Positions 46,145-54,278 of a stretch of 54,278 bases of DNA are shown piece by piece. This DNA comes from DATKQI01 sp035532755. GTDB taxonomy: Bacteria > Pseudomonadota > Alphaproteobacteria > Acetobacterales > Acetobacteraceae. A program made the position numbers and the translations under genes. Position 1 is the stretch's first letter. Each line of letters opens with the position of its first letter. The notes beneath the pieces were generated by a model. It worked only from the letters and a program-made list of their open reading frames with translations, did no database searches and was not told the origin of the DNA. The DNA lies in assembly GCA_035532755.1 (NCBI GenBank), contig DATKQI010000362.1, forward strand, positions 1-54,278, given 5' to 3'.

Positions 46145-47085
46145 CCGGCCACATCCCCGTCATGCTCTCCGAGGTGCTGGAGCAGCTCGCTCCGCGCGCG
46201 GGCGGTGTGTATCTCGACGGCACCTTCGGCGGCGGCGGCTATGCCGCGGCCATCCTGGACAGCGCACCCTGCACACTGTGGGCGATCGACCGCGATCCGG
46301 CCGCCATCGCCCGCGGCGCGGCGCTGGCCGCCCGCCATCCGGGCCGGCTGCACCTGATCGAGGGGCGGTTCGGCGAGATGCTCGCGCTGCTCGCCGCGCA
46401 CGGGGTGGCGGCACTCGACGGCGTGGTGCTCGATCTCGGCGTGTCGTCCTTCCAGATCGACGATCCGGCGCGCGGCTTCAGCTTCCGCACCGACGGTCCG
46501 CTCGACATGCGCATGGGCCATGCCGGCCCCACCGCGGCCGATCTGGTCAACCGGCTGGGCGAACGCGAACTCGCCGATGTGCTCCATGAATTCGGGGAGG
46601 AGCGTCTTTCCCGCCGGATCGCGCGCGCCATCGTCGCCGCGCGCGCCGCCGGACCGATCGCGACCACCGCCCGGCTCGCCGCCATCATCCGCGCCGTGGT
46701 GCCGCCCGACCGCTCGGGCATCGACCCCGCCACCCGCAGCTTCCAGGCGCTGCGCATCCGGGTGAACGAGGAGCTGGCGGAGATCGAGGCCGGGCTGGTT
46801 CAGGCCGCATCGCTGCTCGCCCCCGGCGGGCGGCTGGTGGTGGTGTCGTTCCATTCGCTCGAAGACCGTCTGGTCAAGCATTTCATGGCGGAGGCCGCCG
46901 GCCGGCAGCCCGCGCCCTCCCGGCACGATCCGGGCGGCCTCACGGCACGGCCGGCGCCGGCGTTCGGGCTGCTCACCGGCAAGCCGCTGCGCCCGACGGA
47001 TGCCGAATGCGCCGCCAACCCGCGTGCCCGCAGCGCGCGGCTGCGCGCGCTCTCGCGTTTCCCCGCCGAGGGAGCGGCCGCATGA
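46141..47085 (+). CDS. rsmH: 16S rRNA (cytosine-1402-N4)-methyltransferase RsmH
   Basis: 314 residues. Methylates N4 of C1402 in the decoding site of 16S rRNA. The start HIPVMLSEVLEQLAPRAGGV, the SAM motif YLDGTFGGGGYAAAIL, VVLDLGVSSFQIDDPARGFS and the C-terminal VVVSFHSLEDRLVKHFM are all diagnostic. Second gene of the dcw cluster; both its start (with mraZ) and stop (with ftsL) overlap neighbours by four bases. Confidence 0.97.
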   Translation: MTGHIPVMLSEVLEQLAPRAGGVYLDGTFGGGGYAAAILDSAPCTLWAIDRDPAAIARGAALAARHPGRLHLIEGRFGEMLALLAAHGVAALDGVVLDLGVSSFQIDDPARGFSFRTDGPLDMRMGHAGPTAADLVNRLGERELADVLHEFGEERLSRRIARAIVAARAAGPIATTARLAAIIRAVVPPDRSGIDPATRSFQALRIRVNEELAEIEAGLVQAASLLAPGGRLVVVSFHSLEDRLVKHFMAEAAGRQPAPSRHDPGGLTARPAPAFGLLTGKPLRPTDAECAANPRARSARLRALSRFPAEGAAA

Positions 47086-47897
47086 TCCGCCCGTTCACCT
47101 GCATCACCGCGCTGCTGGCGGCCGCCTCGGGCCTGTATCTGTACCAGGTGAAGCAGAACGCGCTGGTGCTGGATGCGCGGATCACCCGCACCGTGCACGC
47201 CGCCGACGCGGCGCGCGAGCGCACCCGCTTCCTGCACGCCGAATGGGCACTGCTGAACGACCCGCAGCGGCTGCAGAGCCTGGCCACGCAGTATCTCACG
47301 CTGAAGCCGATGGGCCCGGCCCAACTGCTCACGCTGCGGCAACTGGCCGACCGGCTGCCCGCGCCCGGCACGCCGCCGCCTGCCTCCGCGATGCCGGCAC
47401 CCGGCCTTCCCCCGGACATGCCGATGGCCACCGCATCCGGGCCGGCGCCGACGCTCGCCTCCGCCACCGCCGCCATCCCGGCCGGGGCCGATCCCGCCGC
47501 CCTGGCGACCGCGGCACCGGCAGACGCCACCCTGGTGACGGACGCGCCGCTGCCGCCGCCCCCGCCGGCCGCGCCAGCAGCCCCACCGCCGGTTCGGCTC
47601 GCAGTTGCTCCGGTGGCGCCGTCGTTCGCACCGCCGGCGCCACGGCCCGCACCTGCCCTCCGCCAGGCGGCGCTGCCCCGGCCGATGCCGGCGCCGGCGC
47701 CGTACCGGATGCCCGCCGCGCGTGCGCCGATCGGCGCGCGCGTGCTGTCCGTAGCAGCGTCCGAACCGCGCTCCACCGTGGCTGGACCGGCGCCGGCCAT
47801 CGCCCCGCCGTTCGGTTCCTCATCCGGTTCCTCCTTGGGAATGGCGAGTGCCAACCTCGCTCCGCCGGTGCCCTTCAGCCAGGTCACCGGGCGATGA
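47082..47897 (+). CDS. ftsL: FtsL-like division protein with long Pro/Ala-rich tail
   Basis: 271 residues. Residues 1-90 look like FtsL: a short cytoplasmic start, one membrane helix (FTCITALLAAASGLYLYQVK), a helical coil (ALVLDARITRTVHAADAARE), then EWALLNDPQRLQSLATQYLT, the conserved segment before the family's usual end. Residues about 95-271 are a low-complexity Pro/Ala-rich periplasmic extension; ordinary FtsL is about 100-130 residues. Position between rsmH and ftsI supports the call. It would recruit FtsI/FtsW with FtsB. Four-base overlaps at both ends. Confidence 0.85.
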   Translation: MIRPFTCITALLAAASGLYLYQVKQNALVLDARITRTVHAADAARERTRFLHAEWALLNDPQRLQSLATQYLTLKPMGPAQLLTLRQLADRLPAPGTPPPASAMPAPGLPPDMPMATASGPAPTLASATAAIPAGADPAALATAAPADATLVTDAPLPPPPPAAPAAPPPVRLAVAPVAPSFAPPAPRPAPALRQAALPRPMPAPAPYRMPAARAPIGARVLSVAASEPRSTVAGPAPAIAPPFGSSSGSSLGMASANLAPPVPFSQVTGR

Positions 47898-49933
47898 GCG
47901 ACGCCCCGCCCCCGCACGCCGCGCCGACCCGCCCGTGGTCGCGCAGCCCGGCCAACCCGTCCGGCACGCCGCGCGCGGGCGCGGTGCCGCGCATGGAGAC
48001 GGTGCGCGTCACCGCGCCCGACCTCGCCCGCCGCGCCGCGCTCACCCGCATGCGCAGCCGCATCGGCTTCTCCGCGGTCTTCTTCGTGGCGCTGTTCGGC
48101 GCGGTGGCGGTGAAGCTCGCCATCGCCACCACGATCGATCCGATGCTGCCGAAGCCGGCCGTGGTGGAGAGCCGGGTGCCGAGCACGGTGAGCCTGCCGC
48201 CGCCGGACCGGGCGATGATCACCGACCGCAACGGCCAGATCATGGCCGTCTCCCTCCCCGCCGCCACGCTGTATGCCGATCCGCGGCAGATGATCGACAC
48301 GAACAAGGTGGCCCAGCAGCTCAAGCAGGCGCTGCCGGGCATCGACGAGGCGCTGATCCGCCGCCGCCTCGCCTCCGGCGCGGCCTTCGTCTATATCGAC
48401 CGGCAGATCACCCCGCGCCAGGAACTGGCGATCAACGACCTCGGCATCCCCGGGCTCTACTTCCAGCAGACCCAGCGCCGCCGCTACCCGCTCGGCCGGG
48501 TCGCGGCCCAGGTGCTGGGCGGGGTGAATGTGGATCAGCAGGGCATTGCCGGCGTCGAGAAATTCTTCAACCACCGCCTCGCCACCGATCCCAAGCCGCT
48601 GCGCCTGTCGATCGACGTGCGGGTGCAGGCGATCCTGCGCGATGCGGTGGCCGGCACGGTGAAATCCTTCCACGCGGTGGGCGGCTGCGGCATCGTGATG
48701 GATGCGCGCAATGCCCGCGTGCTGGGCATGGTCAGCATTCCCGATTTCGATGCGAACAATCTCGGCTCGGCGCCCGCCGCGGCGCGGTTCAACCGCTGCG
48801 CCACCGGCACCTATGAGCCGGGCAGCGTGTTCAAGCTGCAGACGATGGGCATGGCGCTGAACGACCGCGTCATCAACGTGTGGGACCAGTTCAACACCTC
48901 CCACCCCATCTCCATCGGCCGCTTCGCCATCACCGATTTCGAGCCGGTGCGCCGCTGGCTGTATGTGCCTGAAATCCTCTCGATGTCCTCCAACATCGGC
49001 GCCGCCCGCATCGCGCTGCTGGCGGGCGCGCGCCGGCAGCGGGCGTGGCTGCGCAGGATGGGCCTGTTCACCCGGGAGGGGATCGAGCTGCCGGAGGCGG
49101 CGATGCCGCAGGTGCAGCCGCGCAACAGCTGGGGCAAGGCCACCACGATGACGGTCGCCTTCGGCAACGGCATCGCGGTCACGCCGCTGCACCTGGTCAC
49201 CACCATGGTCGCGCTCGTCGATGGCGGCATCCTCTACCGGCCGACGCTGCTGGCCCGCCGCCCCGGCAGCCCGCCGCGCCGGGGCGTGCGGGTGATGCGC
49301 CGGCAGACATCGGACACCATGCGCCGGCTGATGCGCGATGTGGTGCTGGCGGGCACCGGCATCGGGGCGCGCGTGCCCGGCTACTTCGTCGGCGGCAAGA
49401 CCGGAACCTCGCAAAAGATCGCGGCGAGCGGCGGCTACCGGCTGCACAGCAACCTCGCCTCGTTCATCTCCGCCTTCCCGATCAACGCGCCGCGCTACGT
49501 CGTGTACATCATGATCGACGCGCCGATCGGCAACGCCTCCACCGGCGGCTACTCGACCGGCGGGGAGGTGGCGGGGCCGGCGGTGGGGCAGGTGATCGCG
49601 CGGATCGGCCCGATGCTGGGGGTGATGCCTGAAACCCAGGATGCGGCCACCATCCAGGCCTCGCTCGCGCTGCCGATGCAGCCGGCCGCCCCGCCCGGCG
49701 CGGTGAAGCTCGGCCCCGGCAATCCGGGGAAGGACGCGACCGATTCCCTGGTCGGTGTGCCGCCACGGCGGGAGGCGCGGCGGATCGCCCACCGGCAGCC
49801 GGCGATGGCGGTGCCGATCGCCCCCATCCTGCCCCGCCGCAGCGTGCTGCCGCCGTCCCTGCGGCACGAGACCGCCCTGCGCTATGTGGTGAAAAAAGCG
49901 GGCAACGAAGCGGGCAGTGGTGCGGCTCGGTGA
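47894..49933 (+). CDS. ftsI: septal peptidoglycan transpeptidase FtsI (PBP3)
   Basis: 679 residues. Single N-terminal membrane helix (IGFSAVFFVALFGAVAVKLA near residue 55) after a Pro-rich cytoplasmic segment. A PBP dimerisation domain begins at DRAMITDRNGQIMAVSLPAA. The transpeptidase domain has SxxK as S311-V-F-K314 (TYEPGSVFKLQT), SxN as SMSSNIGAARIAL, and KTG at 502-504 (GGKTGTSQK). Cross-links septal peptidoglycan. A C-terminal extension of about 90 residues follows the last conserved region. Starts in the ftsL stop (ATGA). Confidence 0.96.
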   Translation: MSDAPPPHAAPTRPWSRSPANPSGTPRAGAVPRMETVRVTAPDLARRAALTRMRSRIGFSAVFFVALFGAVAVKLAIATTIDPMLPKPAVVESRVPSTVSLPPPDRAMITDRNGQIMAVSLPAATLYADPRQMIDTNKVAQQLKQALPGIDEALIRRRLASGAAFVYIDRQITPRQELAINDLGIPGLYFQQTQRRRYPLGRVAAQVLGGVNVDQQGIAGVEKFFNHRLATDPKPLRLSIDVRVQAILRDAVAGTVKSFHAVGGCGIVMDARNARVLGMVSIPDFDANNLGSAPAAARFNRCATGTYEPGSVFKLQTMGMALNDRVINVWDQFNTSHPISIGRFAITDFEPVRRWLYVPEILSMSSNIGAARIALLAGARRQRAWLRRMGLFTREGIELPEAAMPQVQPRNSWGKATTMTVAFGNGIAVTPLHLVTTMVALVDGGILYRPTLLARRPGSPPRRGVRVMRRQTSDTMRRLMRDVVLAGTGIGARVPGYFVGGKTGTSQKIAASGGYRLHSNLASFISAFPINAPRYVVYIMIDAPIGNASTGGYSTGGEVAGPAVGQVIARIGPMLGVMPETQDAATIQASLALPMQPAAPPGAVKLGPGNPGKDATDSLVGVPPRREARRIAHRQPAMAVPIAPILPRRSVLPPSLRHETALRYVVKKAGNEAGSGAAR

Positions 49934-49934
49934 G

Positions 49935-51398
49935 ATGATGCGCAGCACCCCCGCCCTTGCCGGGCTCGCCGACCGCGCGCCCTGGCGCGCGGTCGCGGGG
50001 CTCGCCATCACCGGGCTGACCGCCGACAGCCGGAAGGTGCAGCCCGGCTTCCTGTTCGCCGCCATCGAGGGCGCGCGCGCCGACGGCCGCAGCTTCATCG
50101 CCGACGCGGTAGCGCGCGGCGCGGCGGTGGTGCTGGCCCCGCCCGGCACGCCCTGGCCGCCCGGCGTGCCGCCGCGTGCATTGATCGAGGACCCGGCGCC
50201 GCGGCTGCGCCTCGCCCAGCTCGCCGCGGCTTTCGCCGGCGCCCAGCCGGAGCACGTGGTCGCCGTCACCGGCACCAACGGCAAGACCAGCACGGCGGAA
50301 TTCCTGCGCCAGATCTGGGCGCAGGCCGGCCACCAGGCCGCGAGCCTCGGCACGCTCGGCCTGATCGCGCCAGGGATGGAGCCCGGCCCCGGCCTCACCA
50401 CGCCCGACCCCGTTGCGCTGGCCGACACCCTCGCCCGGCTTGCCCGCGCCGGCATCGCCCGTGCCGCGATCGAGGCGTCATCCCACGGGCTCGACCAGTT
50501 CCGGCTCGACGGCGTGCGGCTGGAGGCCGGCGCCTTCACCAACCTCACCCGCGACCATCTCGACTATCACGGCAGCCTGCCCGCCTATCGCGCGGCCAAG
50601 CTGCGGCTGTTCGCCGAGCTGCTGCCGGCCGGGGCGCCGGCCTTCGCCACCACCGCGCTCGACCCCGAGACGAGCACCGCCCTTGCCGCGATCGCCGCCG
50701 AACGCCGCCTGCGGCTTGGCTTCGTCGGCGAGGGCGGCACCGCCATCGCCCTGCTGCGCGCCACGCCCAGCCCCGACGGCCAGGATCTCGATCTGCGGAT
50801 GGACGGCGCATCGCACACGGTGCACCTGCCCCTGCCCGGCCGGTTCCAGGCCGACAACGCATTGCTCGCCGCCGCCCTCGCCCACGCCCTGGGCGATGCG
50901 CAGGCGCTCGACCGGCTGCCGCGGCTTGCCGGCGTGCGCGGCCGGATGGAACGCGCCGCCGTGCTGGCGAACGGCGCGACCGTCTATGTCGATTACGCCC
51001 ACACGCCCGACGCGCTGGAGCGGCTGCTGACCGCGCTGCGCCCGCACACGAAGGGCCTGCTGCACGTGGTGTTCGGCGCCGGCGGCGACCGGGACCGCGG
51101 CAAGCGCCCGCTGATGGGCGCGGCCGCCGCCCGCCACGCCGACCGCATCATCGTCACCGACGACAACCCCCGCACCGAGGACCCCGCCGCGATCCGCGCC
51201 GCCGTTCTCGCCGCCTGCCCCGGCGCGGCCGAGATCGGCGACCGCGCGGCGGCGATCGAGGCCGGGCTGAACGCGCTCGGCCCGGGCGATGTGCTCGCGG
51301 TGGCCGGCAAGGGCCACGAGCAGGGCCAGACGGTCGGCACCATCACCCTTCCCTTCGATGACGTGACGGTGGTCCGCCGCCTGACAGGTACCGCATGA
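49935..51398 (+). CDS. murE: UDP-N-acetylmuramoyl-tripeptide synthetase MurE
   Basis: 487 residues from the ATG at 49935, one base after the ftsI stop; a GTG at 49917 would add six residues. Adds the third stem-peptide residue. The ATP loop VVAVTGTNGKTSTAEFLRQI, SSHGLDQFRLDGV, FTNLTRDHLDYHGS and the C-terminal DDNPRTEDP motif are visible. DNPR marks meso-diaminopimelate as the added residue. Four-base overlap with murF. Confidence 0.97.
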   Translation: MMRSTPALAGLADRAPWRAVAGLAITGLTADSRKVQPGFLFAAIEGARADGRSFIADAVARGAAVVLAPPGTPWPPGVPPRALIEDPAPRLRLAQLAAAFAGAQPEHVVAVTGTNGKTSTAEFLRQIWAQAGHQAASLGTLGLIAPGMEPGPGLTTPDPVALADTLARLARAGIARAAIEASSHGLDQFRLDGVRLEAGAFTNLTRDHLDYHGSLPAYRAAKLRLFAELLPAGAPAFATTALDPETSTALAAIAAERRLRLGFVGEGGTAIALLRATPSPDGQDLDLRMDGASHTVHLPLPGRFQADNALLAAALAHALGDAQALDRLPRLAGVRGRMERAAVLANGATVYVDYAHTPDALERLLTALRPHTKGLLHVVFGAGGDRDRGKRPLMGAAAARHADRIIVTDDNPRTEDPAAIRAAVLAACPGAAEIGDRAAAIEAGLNALGPGDVLAVAGKGHEQGQTVGTITLPFDDVTVVRRLTGTA

Positions 51399-52783
51399 CC
51401 CCGCTCTGGACCGCCCCGCTCTGGACCGCACAGCATCTCGCCATCGCCACCGGCGGGGCGATGGCCGTTCCGTTCGACGCCACCGGCGTCTCCATCGACA
51501 CGCGCACCCTCCGCCCCGGCGACCTGTTCGTCGCACTCGCCGGAGAATCGCGCGACGGGCATGATTTCGTCGCCGACGCGCTGGCCAGGGGCGCGGCCGG
51601 CGCGCTGGTGCATCACGACATCGCCGGCCTGCCGCCGGGGGCGAAGCTGCTGCGCGTGGACGACACGCTCGCCGCCCTGCACCGCCTGGGCGAGTTCGCC
51701 CGCGCCCGCTTCACCGGCCGGATGGCCGCCATCACCGGCAGCGTGGGCAAGACCACGACGAAGGAGATGCTGCGCCGCATTCTCTCCACGGCCGGCCCCA
51801 CCCATGCGGCCGAAGCCTCCTACAACAACCAGTGGGGCCTGCCGCTCACCCTCGCCCGGCTGCCGCCGGAGGCCGCGTTCTGCGTGGCCGAGATCGGCAC
51901 CAACCATCCGGGGGAGATCGCCCCGCTCGCCCGCCTCGCCCGGCCGCATGTCGCGCTGATCACCGCGATCGAGAAGGCCCATGTCGGCCATTTCGGCTCG
52001 ATCGAGGCGATCGCGGACGAGAAGGCCGCGCTGCTGGAAGGGCTGGAGCCCGGCGGCACAGCCATCCTGCCACGCGACACGCCGCTGCTGGCCCGCCTCG
52101 CCCCCCGCGCGCGGGGGGCGAAGACCCTGACCTTCGGCACGGCCCTGCTGGCCGAGGCGCGGCTGCTGGAAGCCGAGAGCGATGCCGACAGCGTGTCGGT
52201 GATGGCGCGGCTGTCGGGGGATGTGGTCAGCCTGCGCCTCGCCGCGCCCGGTGCGCACATGGCGATGAACGCGCTTGCCGCACTGGCCGCCGCCACTGCC
52301 CTCGGCCTGCCGCCTGCCGCGGCGGCCGCCGCGCTCGATGGTTTCGCCCCGCTCGCCGGCCGCGGCGCGCGCCGCCGCATTGCGCGGCCCGATGGCGAGG
52401 TGCTGCTGCTGGACGAAAGCTACAACGCCTCCGCCGTCGCGGTGCGCGCGGCGCTGGCCGTGCTGAAGCTGCAGCCGGCCACCCGCCGTGTCGTCGTGCT
52501 GGGCGACATGCTGGAGCTGGGCGAGGACGGCCCGGCCGAGCATGAGGGGTTGGCCGATGCGGTCGCCGAGACCGCCGACCTGCTGTTCACCTGCGGCCCG
52601 CTGATGCGGCTGGTGTTCGATGCCGCACCGGCCGCCATCCGGGGTGCGCATGCGGAGAATTCGGCCGCCCTCGCCCCCGTCGTCGCCGATGCGCTGCGCG
52701 CGGGCGATGCGGTGCTGGTCAAGGGCAGCCTCGGGATGCGCATGCGCGCGGTCGTCGATGCGCTCATCCAGGGCCGGGGCTGA
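51395..52783 (+). CDS. murF: UDP-N-acetylmuramoyl-tripeptide--D-alanyl-D-alanine ligase MurF
   Basis: 462 residues. Adds D-Ala-D-Ala to complete the pentapeptide precursor. Features are GVSIDTRTLRPGDLFVALAG, the P-loop AAITGSVGKTTTKEMLRRIL, SYNNQWGLPLTLARLP, FCVAEIGTNHPGEIAPLARL, and the C-terminal VLGDMLELGEDGPAEHEGLA. The start overlaps murE by four bases and the stop overlaps the mraY ATG by one base (TGATG). Confidence 0.97.
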   Translation: MTPLWTAPLWTAQHLAIATGGAMAVPFDATGVSIDTRTLRPGDLFVALAGESRDGHDFVADALARGAAGALVHHDIAGLPPGAKLLRVDDTLAALHRLGEFARARFTGRMAAITGSVGKTTTKEMLRRILSTAGPTHAAEASYNNQWGLPLTLARLPPEAAFCVAEIGTNHPGEIAPLARLARPHVALITAIEKAHVGHFGSIEAIADEKAALLEGLEPGGTAILPRDTPLLARLAPRARGAKTLTFGTALLAEARLLEAESDADSVSVMARLSGDVVSLRLAAPGAHMAMNALAALAAATALGLPPAAAAAALDGFAPLAGRGARRRIARPDGEVLLLDESYNASAVAVRAALAVLKLQPATRRVVVLGDMLELGEDGPAEHEGLADAVAETADLLFTCGPLMRLVFDAAPAAIRGAHAENSAALAPVVADALRAGDAVLVKGSLGMRMRAVVDALIQGRG

Positions 52784-53871
52784 TGCTCTACAACCTGCTC
52801 ACCCCGCTCGCCTCCCATGTGCACCTGTTCAACCTCGTGCGCTATCTCAGCTTCCGCTCGGGCGCGGCCTGCCTCACCGGGCTCGTCGTCAGCTTCCTGC
52901 TGGGGCCGCGGCTGATCCGCTGGCTGCGCTCGGTGCAGCGCCAGGGCCAGCCGATCCGCACCGACGGGCCGGAACGCCACCTGATCGAGAAGAAGGGCAC
53001 GCCGACGATGGGCGGCGTGCTGATCCTGATCGCGCTCACGGTCTCCACGCTGCTCTGGGTCGATCTGCGGAACCCCTATGTGTGGCCGGTGCTGTTCGTC
53101 ACGCTGGGCTACGGCGCGCTCGGCTTCGCGGACGACTGGCTGAAGCTCACCCGGCGCAACACGCGGGGGCTGCCGGGGCGGGTGAAGCTGGTCGGGCAGG
53201 CGGCGATCGGGCTGTTGGCCGCGGCATGGATCAGCCGGCTGATCCCCGGCGCGCTCGGGTCCGGGGTCGCGGTGCCGGTGTTCAAGGAGGTGCTGATCCC
53301 GCTTGGCATCTTCTTCCCGATCTTCGGGATGTTCGTGATGATGGGCGCATCCAACGCGGTGAACCTCACTGACGGGCTGGACGGGCTCGCGATCGTGCCG
53401 ACCATCATCGCGGCCGGCGTGTTCTCCCTGATCGCCTACCTCGTCGGCAACCGCATCTTCGCCGACTACCTGCAGCTTCACTTCATCCCCGGCGTGGGCG
53501 AGCTTGCGGTGTTCTGCTCGGCGCTGATCGGCGCGGGACTCGGGTTCCTGTGGTACAATGCACCGCCGGCGGCGGTGTTCATGGGCGACACCGGCAGTCT
53601 TGCGCTGGGCGGCGCGCTCGGCGCCGTCGCGGTCGCCACCAAGCACGAGATCGTGCTCGCGATCGTGGGCGGGCTGTTCGTGGTGGAGACCGTCTCCGTC
53701 ATCGTCCAGGTGTTCTGGTACAAGCGCACCGGGCGGCGGGTGTTCCTGATGGCGCCGCTGCACCATCATTTCGAGAAGAAGGGCTGGGCCGAGGCCACCA
53801 TCGTCATCCGCTTCTGGATCATCTCCATGATCCTCGCGCTGGCGGGGCTCGCCACCCTGAAGATCCGATGA
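52783..53871 (+). CDS. mraY: phospho-N-acetylmuramoyl-pentapeptide transferase MraY
   Basis: 362 residues, polytopic inner-membrane enzyme forming lipid I from UDP-MurNAc-pentapeptide and undecaprenyl phosphate. Starts MLYNLLTPLASHVHLFNLVR. Active-site segments are KKGTPTMGGVLILIALTVST, GFADDWLKLTRRNTRGLPGR, NAVNLTDGLDGLAIVPTIIA and MAPLHHHFEKKGWAEATIVI. About ten membrane helices. One-base overlap with murF, four-base overlap with murD. Confidence 0.97.
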   Translation: MLYNLLTPLASHVHLFNLVRYLSFRSGAACLTGLVVSFLLGPRLIRWLRSVQRQGQPIRTDGPERHLIEKKGTPTMGGVLILIALTVSTLLWVDLRNPYVWPVLFVTLGYGALGFADDWLKLTRRNTRGLPGRVKLVGQAAIGLLAAAWISRLIPGALGSGVAVPVFKEVLIPLGIFFPIFGMFVMMGASNAVNLTDGLDGLAIVPTIIAAGVFSLIAYLVGNRIFADYLQLHFIPGVGELAVFCSALIGAGLGFLWYNAPPAAVFMGDTGSLALGGALGAVAVATKHEIVLAIVGGLFVVETVSVIVQVFWYKRTGRRVFLMAPLHHHFEKKGWAEATIVIRFWIISMILALAGLATLKIR

Positions 53872-54278
53872 GCGGCTTTCCGAAAATCCTCGCCGGATCG
53901 CGGTTCTTCGTTCTCGGCCTCGGCCGCAACGGGCTGCCGGCCGCCACCGCGCTGGCCGCCATGGGCGCGGACGTCATCGCGTGGGACGACACGCCTGCCG
54001 CCCGCGCCGAGGCCGCGCGCCAGGGCATCGCGCTCGCCGATCCGGAGGTCGGCGATTTCCACGCGGATGCGCTGGTGCTCTCGCCGGGCATCCCGCACAC
54101 CCTGCCCGCGCCGCACCCGGCCGCGGCGCGCGCCGCCGCACAGGGCATCCCGATCCTGTCGGATGCCGACCTGCTGTACCGCGCGGTGCGCGCCGCCGGC
54201 TCCGCCGCGCGGTTCGCCGGCATCACCGGCACCAACGGCAAATCGACCACCACCGCATTGCTCGCGCACATCCTGGCC
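53868..54278 (+). CDS. murD: UDP-N-acetylmuramoylalanine--D-glutamate ligase MurD (partial, runs off the right edge)
   Basis: The first 137 codons are present. The protein starts MSGFPKILAGSRFFVLGLGR. The N-terminal Rossmann domain has FFVLGLGRNGLPAATALAAM, DALVLSPGIPHTLPAPHP and DADLLYRAVR. The ATP-binding loop GITGTNGKSTTTALLAHI lies at the edge of the window. Adds D-Glu to UDP-MurNAc-L-Ala. The ATG at 53868 overlaps the mraY stop by four bases, continuing the dcw operon. Confidence 0.96.
   Translation, partial: MSGFPKILAGSRFFVLGLGRNGLPAATALAAMGADVIAWDDTPAARAEAARQGIALADPEVGDFHADALVLSPGIPHTLPAPHPAAARAAAQGIPILSDADLLYRAVRAAGSAARFAGITGTNGKSTTTALLAHILA

Noticed and set aside
46973..50548. 1191-codon open frame antisense to ftsL, ftsI and murE
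   Set aside because: Low-complexity Arg/Ala/Gly sequence opposite well-supported dcw genes; no start context.

Overview
This window is high-G+C chromosomal DNA from an alphaproteobacterium, most likely a member of the Rhodospirillales/Acetobacteraceae. The taxonomic signs are FlbT and FlaF beside a flagellin, an FlbD-type sigma-54 activator, alphaproteobacterial RpoB and L7/L12 sequences, and a type A RNase P RNA gene directly before mraZ and the dcw cluster. The family-level placement is inference from gene content; no search was run.

Layout. (1) 1-5269, minus strand: rplK-rplA-rplJ-rplL-rpoB, with rpoB running off the left edge. A structured leader precedes rplJ and a hairpin lies between rplL and rpoB. 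(2) 5428-15890, minus strand: flgE-flgK-flgL-flagellin-flbT-flaF-DUF1217 protein, then a TPR methyltransferase and a TPR/GT41 glycosyltransferase that look like a flagellin-modification pair. The last of these sits directly upstream of rplK, where secE-nusG would normally be. (3) 16207-26492, plus strand: fliK-flgD-fliF-fliG-fliN-flbD-flhA-flhF-flhG. The divergent flgE/fliK gap carries a sigma-54 (-24/-12) promoter on each strand, and flbD encodes the matching activator. (4) 26513-36327: housekeeping genes: fhs, a PhnW-like transaminase, a small membrane protein, a nitrilase-family amidase, nadK, an AsmA-family protein, a TerB/J-domain protein and a zinc amidase with a peptidoglycan-binding tail.

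(5) 36328-39808: an apparently acquired cassette of two membrane proteins, a methyltransferase and a divergent LysR regulator. The 3' third of the amidase gene occurs at both its ends: intact on the left, and as a diverged 5'-truncated copy on the right (39809-40060). After the right copy comes an AT-rich patch with a small membrane-protein gene unlike its surroundings. (6) 40357-44917: a catabolic or processing locus (PhyH-type dioxygenase, APC permease, class IV aminotransferase-like protein) transcribed away from a LacI-family regulator. Between them is a perfect 29-bp palindromic operator. The aminotransferase-like protein has no lysine where the PLP lysine is expected.

(7) 44925-54278, plus strand: rnpB, a MraZ operator (four CCCA boxes at exact 10-bp spacing), then mraZ-rsmH-ftsL-ftsI-murE-murF-mraY-murD. 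The dcw genes mostly overlap by one to four bases, and murD runs off the right edge.

The core of the window is conventional. The most interesting accessory signals are the amidase-flanked cassette, the LacI/PhyH/APC/lysine-less aminotransferase locus, and the flagellin-modification pair wired into the ribosomal-protein/rpoB locus.
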